Origin: Symbiodinium natans
Taxonomy: Eukaryota; Sar; Dinophyceae; Suessiales; Symbiodiniaceae
NCBI GenBank assembly: GCA_905221605.1
Contig: CAJNDS010002805.1
Span: forward strand, 172,501 to 202,500
Direction of reading: 5' to 3'
Length of the DNA: 30,000 nt
The notes below the pieces were generated by a model. The model was not told the origin of the DNA, made no database searches, and saw only the letters and a program-made list of their open reading frames with translations. Made by a program: the position numbers and the translations under genes. This document shows positions 28,693 through 30,000 of this stretch, in pieces; position 1 is the stretch's first letter, and every line of letters starts with the position of its first letter.

Positions 28693-29467
28693 CGGTGTCC
28701 TGCAAGGTATCGTAGACCACAAACATGGTGGGCAAAAGCAGCCCAACAGCCGCTGCATTGAGGCCTCGAAAGACCCCATGGCAGTTCGGAGCGTGCTGAA
28801 ACAATCTTCATTTTAATATTATTCGTATTTATTGCTATGAACTAGTAGTATTATTGTATTGTTTTTGTTTTATTAACTATGCTATGCTGAAACCTTCGCG
28901 TAAGAGCTTGCCTGGCAGAGCGTGCTGGTACAGGCGCTGCTTGCGGAGTTCCTCGGCTCTCATGTAGATCTCGAAACAAGTTAACGATTTTTGGGGGGGT
29001 GGGCATGCTTTCTGCATCTTTCGGCATAGCTATTTTCCGAGCCGAGTCTCGTCCCAGAGTGTGTAAGCACCAAAGATCAAGGTAACTCCTGGTCCCATGA
29101 GGCCTGCAGCCGCATCTCAAGTCTTCACCAGCTCTTTCTAGACCCAATGAGATGACGTGAGAACCGGCCGCCCCGTCATGCCTGCCCAGCACAGGAGGAT
29201 GCCCCACAGCCAATAGACTCCGCTGTTCAGAGCCAGTTGAATGCCGAGGAAACCTGGAGCTTCTGGCAACGTCAATGAGACGCATCGATTTGTTGACCCT
29301 TGCAATCTGCGTGCAGGGCAGGGCACAGGAGATGTTGAACACAGGGCCAGGCATCATTTCGGCGAAGGAGATTCCGGCCAAGAAAATCGTGGGCGAAATC
29401 CAGCTCGGTGTAAGGAAGGTCATCAACATGGGCAGAACCACGGGCCCTCCGCCCCATACAAACATGC
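28693..29467 (-). CDS. chrA: Chromate transporter family (ChrA) protein, C-terminal half, 5 exons
   Basis: Five exons join in phase: 29327-29467, 29182-29253, 29043-29103, 28912-28958 and 28693-28764. They read MFVWGGGPVVLPMLMTFL, MMPGPVFNISCFLGIQLALN, LLCWAGLMGPGVTLIFGAY, EELRKQRLYQHALPG and LNAAAVGLLLPTMFVVYDT. The GGGxVVLPML, FLAGI-x5-MPGPxFN, GxMGPGV and YxxALPGLNAAAVGL motifs, in this order, are the hallmarks of the second ChrA domain. ChrA proteins are membrane carriers that export chromate in bacteria; in algae the substrate (chromate, sulfate-like anions) is not settled. Introns: GT-AG after 29327, GC-AG after 29182, 29043 and 28912, GT after 28693. There is no frame damage. The N-terminal half continues to the right of the window. 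Confidence 0.9.
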
Positions 29468-29554
29468 CTTGGAGATTCACGCACCGGCACGGAAATCGCC
29501 CAAGGAGAGAACAGCCTTGCCGGGCCTGCGGTCAAGAACGGCATAACCCATCCA

Positions 29555-30000
29555 TGATCGAAGGTGTCTCTCCATAGAGTAAAGGCAGCCACAGCAAGAT
29601 ACCTTGATGGTATCGGGGGACTGGGCGAACACAATGCAGAAACATGACAGGAAACAACCCCTAGGTGAAGTAAAAAAATCATCGGTGAGTTCCTCCCAGC
29701 GGCAGCAGGAAGATGCCCACAGCCAGGGCTACGGGCATGCCTGGCGGAGCAACGACCCTTTACTATCCTCAGTCCTCAGTGCGTTTGGTGGTGGTTTGGC
29801 CTGACTTTCCAGTGTCCTGGGCGTGCTTCACTTCAGAGTCTGGCGAGGCCTTGCGATGTGTGACACAAGCCTTGCCCTCACGCTGCTCATGCAAAGCTTG
29901 CAACCCTACGCTGCAGCCTAAGTAGCACTTGCCCCTGTGCAACCAAGAGACAGGATGCATGATGGTTGTAAGGCCGCCCACAAAGATCAAAGTTGGGTTC
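29555..30000 (-). CDS. Candidate earlier exons of the chromate transporter (runs off the window)
   Basis: At the right edge the minus strand reads NPTLIFVGGLTTIM (about 29958-30000), resembling the end of the first ChrA domain. About 29694-29740 reads GMPVALAVGIFLLPLG, and about 29597-29660 can be read GCFLSCFCIVFAQSPDTIK, both apolar as expected of membrane helices, with a pol-Y tract before CCTAG at about 29661 and a GTATCT donor at about 29596. Joins and frame are not settled. The link to the firm exon starting at 29467 has two rival models. Confidence 0.4.

Overview
The window looks like nuclear DNA of a dinoflagellate, probably Symbiodiniaceae-like. The reasons are: many very short exons (about 30-260 bases) split by short introns; frequent GC-AG and some GA-AG introns beside GT-AG; small direct repeats across exon/intron joins; degenerate plant-type telomere repeats (TTTAGGG/CCCTAAA) inside the sequence; long minisatellite arrays; and coding evidence almost entirely on one strand. 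No bacterial operon, rRNA, tRNA or CRISPR array is visible. Exon models below were built by eye from splice signals, reading-frame phase and protein sense, without any database search.

All convincing coding sequence is on the minus strand, so the window should be read from right to left. At the right end (27.9-30 kb) is a multi-exon chromate-transporter-family (ChrA) gene that runs off the edge. It is followed by a small inverted-repeat element (27.6 kb), an unidentified multi-exon gene with membrane-like segments (25.0-26.1 kb), a roughly 50-base-unit minisatellite (23.6-24.2 kb), and a gene with three phase-matched exons (20.6-21.2 kb). Next comes a 1.24-kb array of about 30 copies of a 38-41-base unit (18.9-20.1 kb), then a gene whose last three exons are phase-matched and end in a stop codon (16.57-18.2 kb). 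The array may be an intron between these two exon groups, or it may be intergenic.

Further left are shorter exon clusters: 14.9-15.6 kb; a cluster with a terminal exon at 13.15-13.6 kb; weak ones at 11-12.6 kb; 9.2-10.6 kb, which contains a telomere-like block; an FkbM-like methyltransferase-type gene at 7.9-8.75 kb; and unknown genes at 6.6, 5.6-6.0 and 2.2-3.3 kb. The last of these has a clear ATG first exon.

The left end holds a clear metacaspase (peptidase C14). Seven consecutive tiny exons can be traced with matching phase up to the catalytic histidine motif SGHG and on to position 1. The exon with the catalytic cysteine lies outside the window. A zinc-ribbon-like segment just upstream (1.2-1.5 kb) is probably the same protein's N-terminal prodomain. 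One metacaspase intron carries a telomere-like repeat next to its 3' splice site.

Only the metacaspase and ChrA identifications are firm, and the FkbM-like and zinc-ribbon calls are moderate. The other exon groups are supported as coding but not identified.
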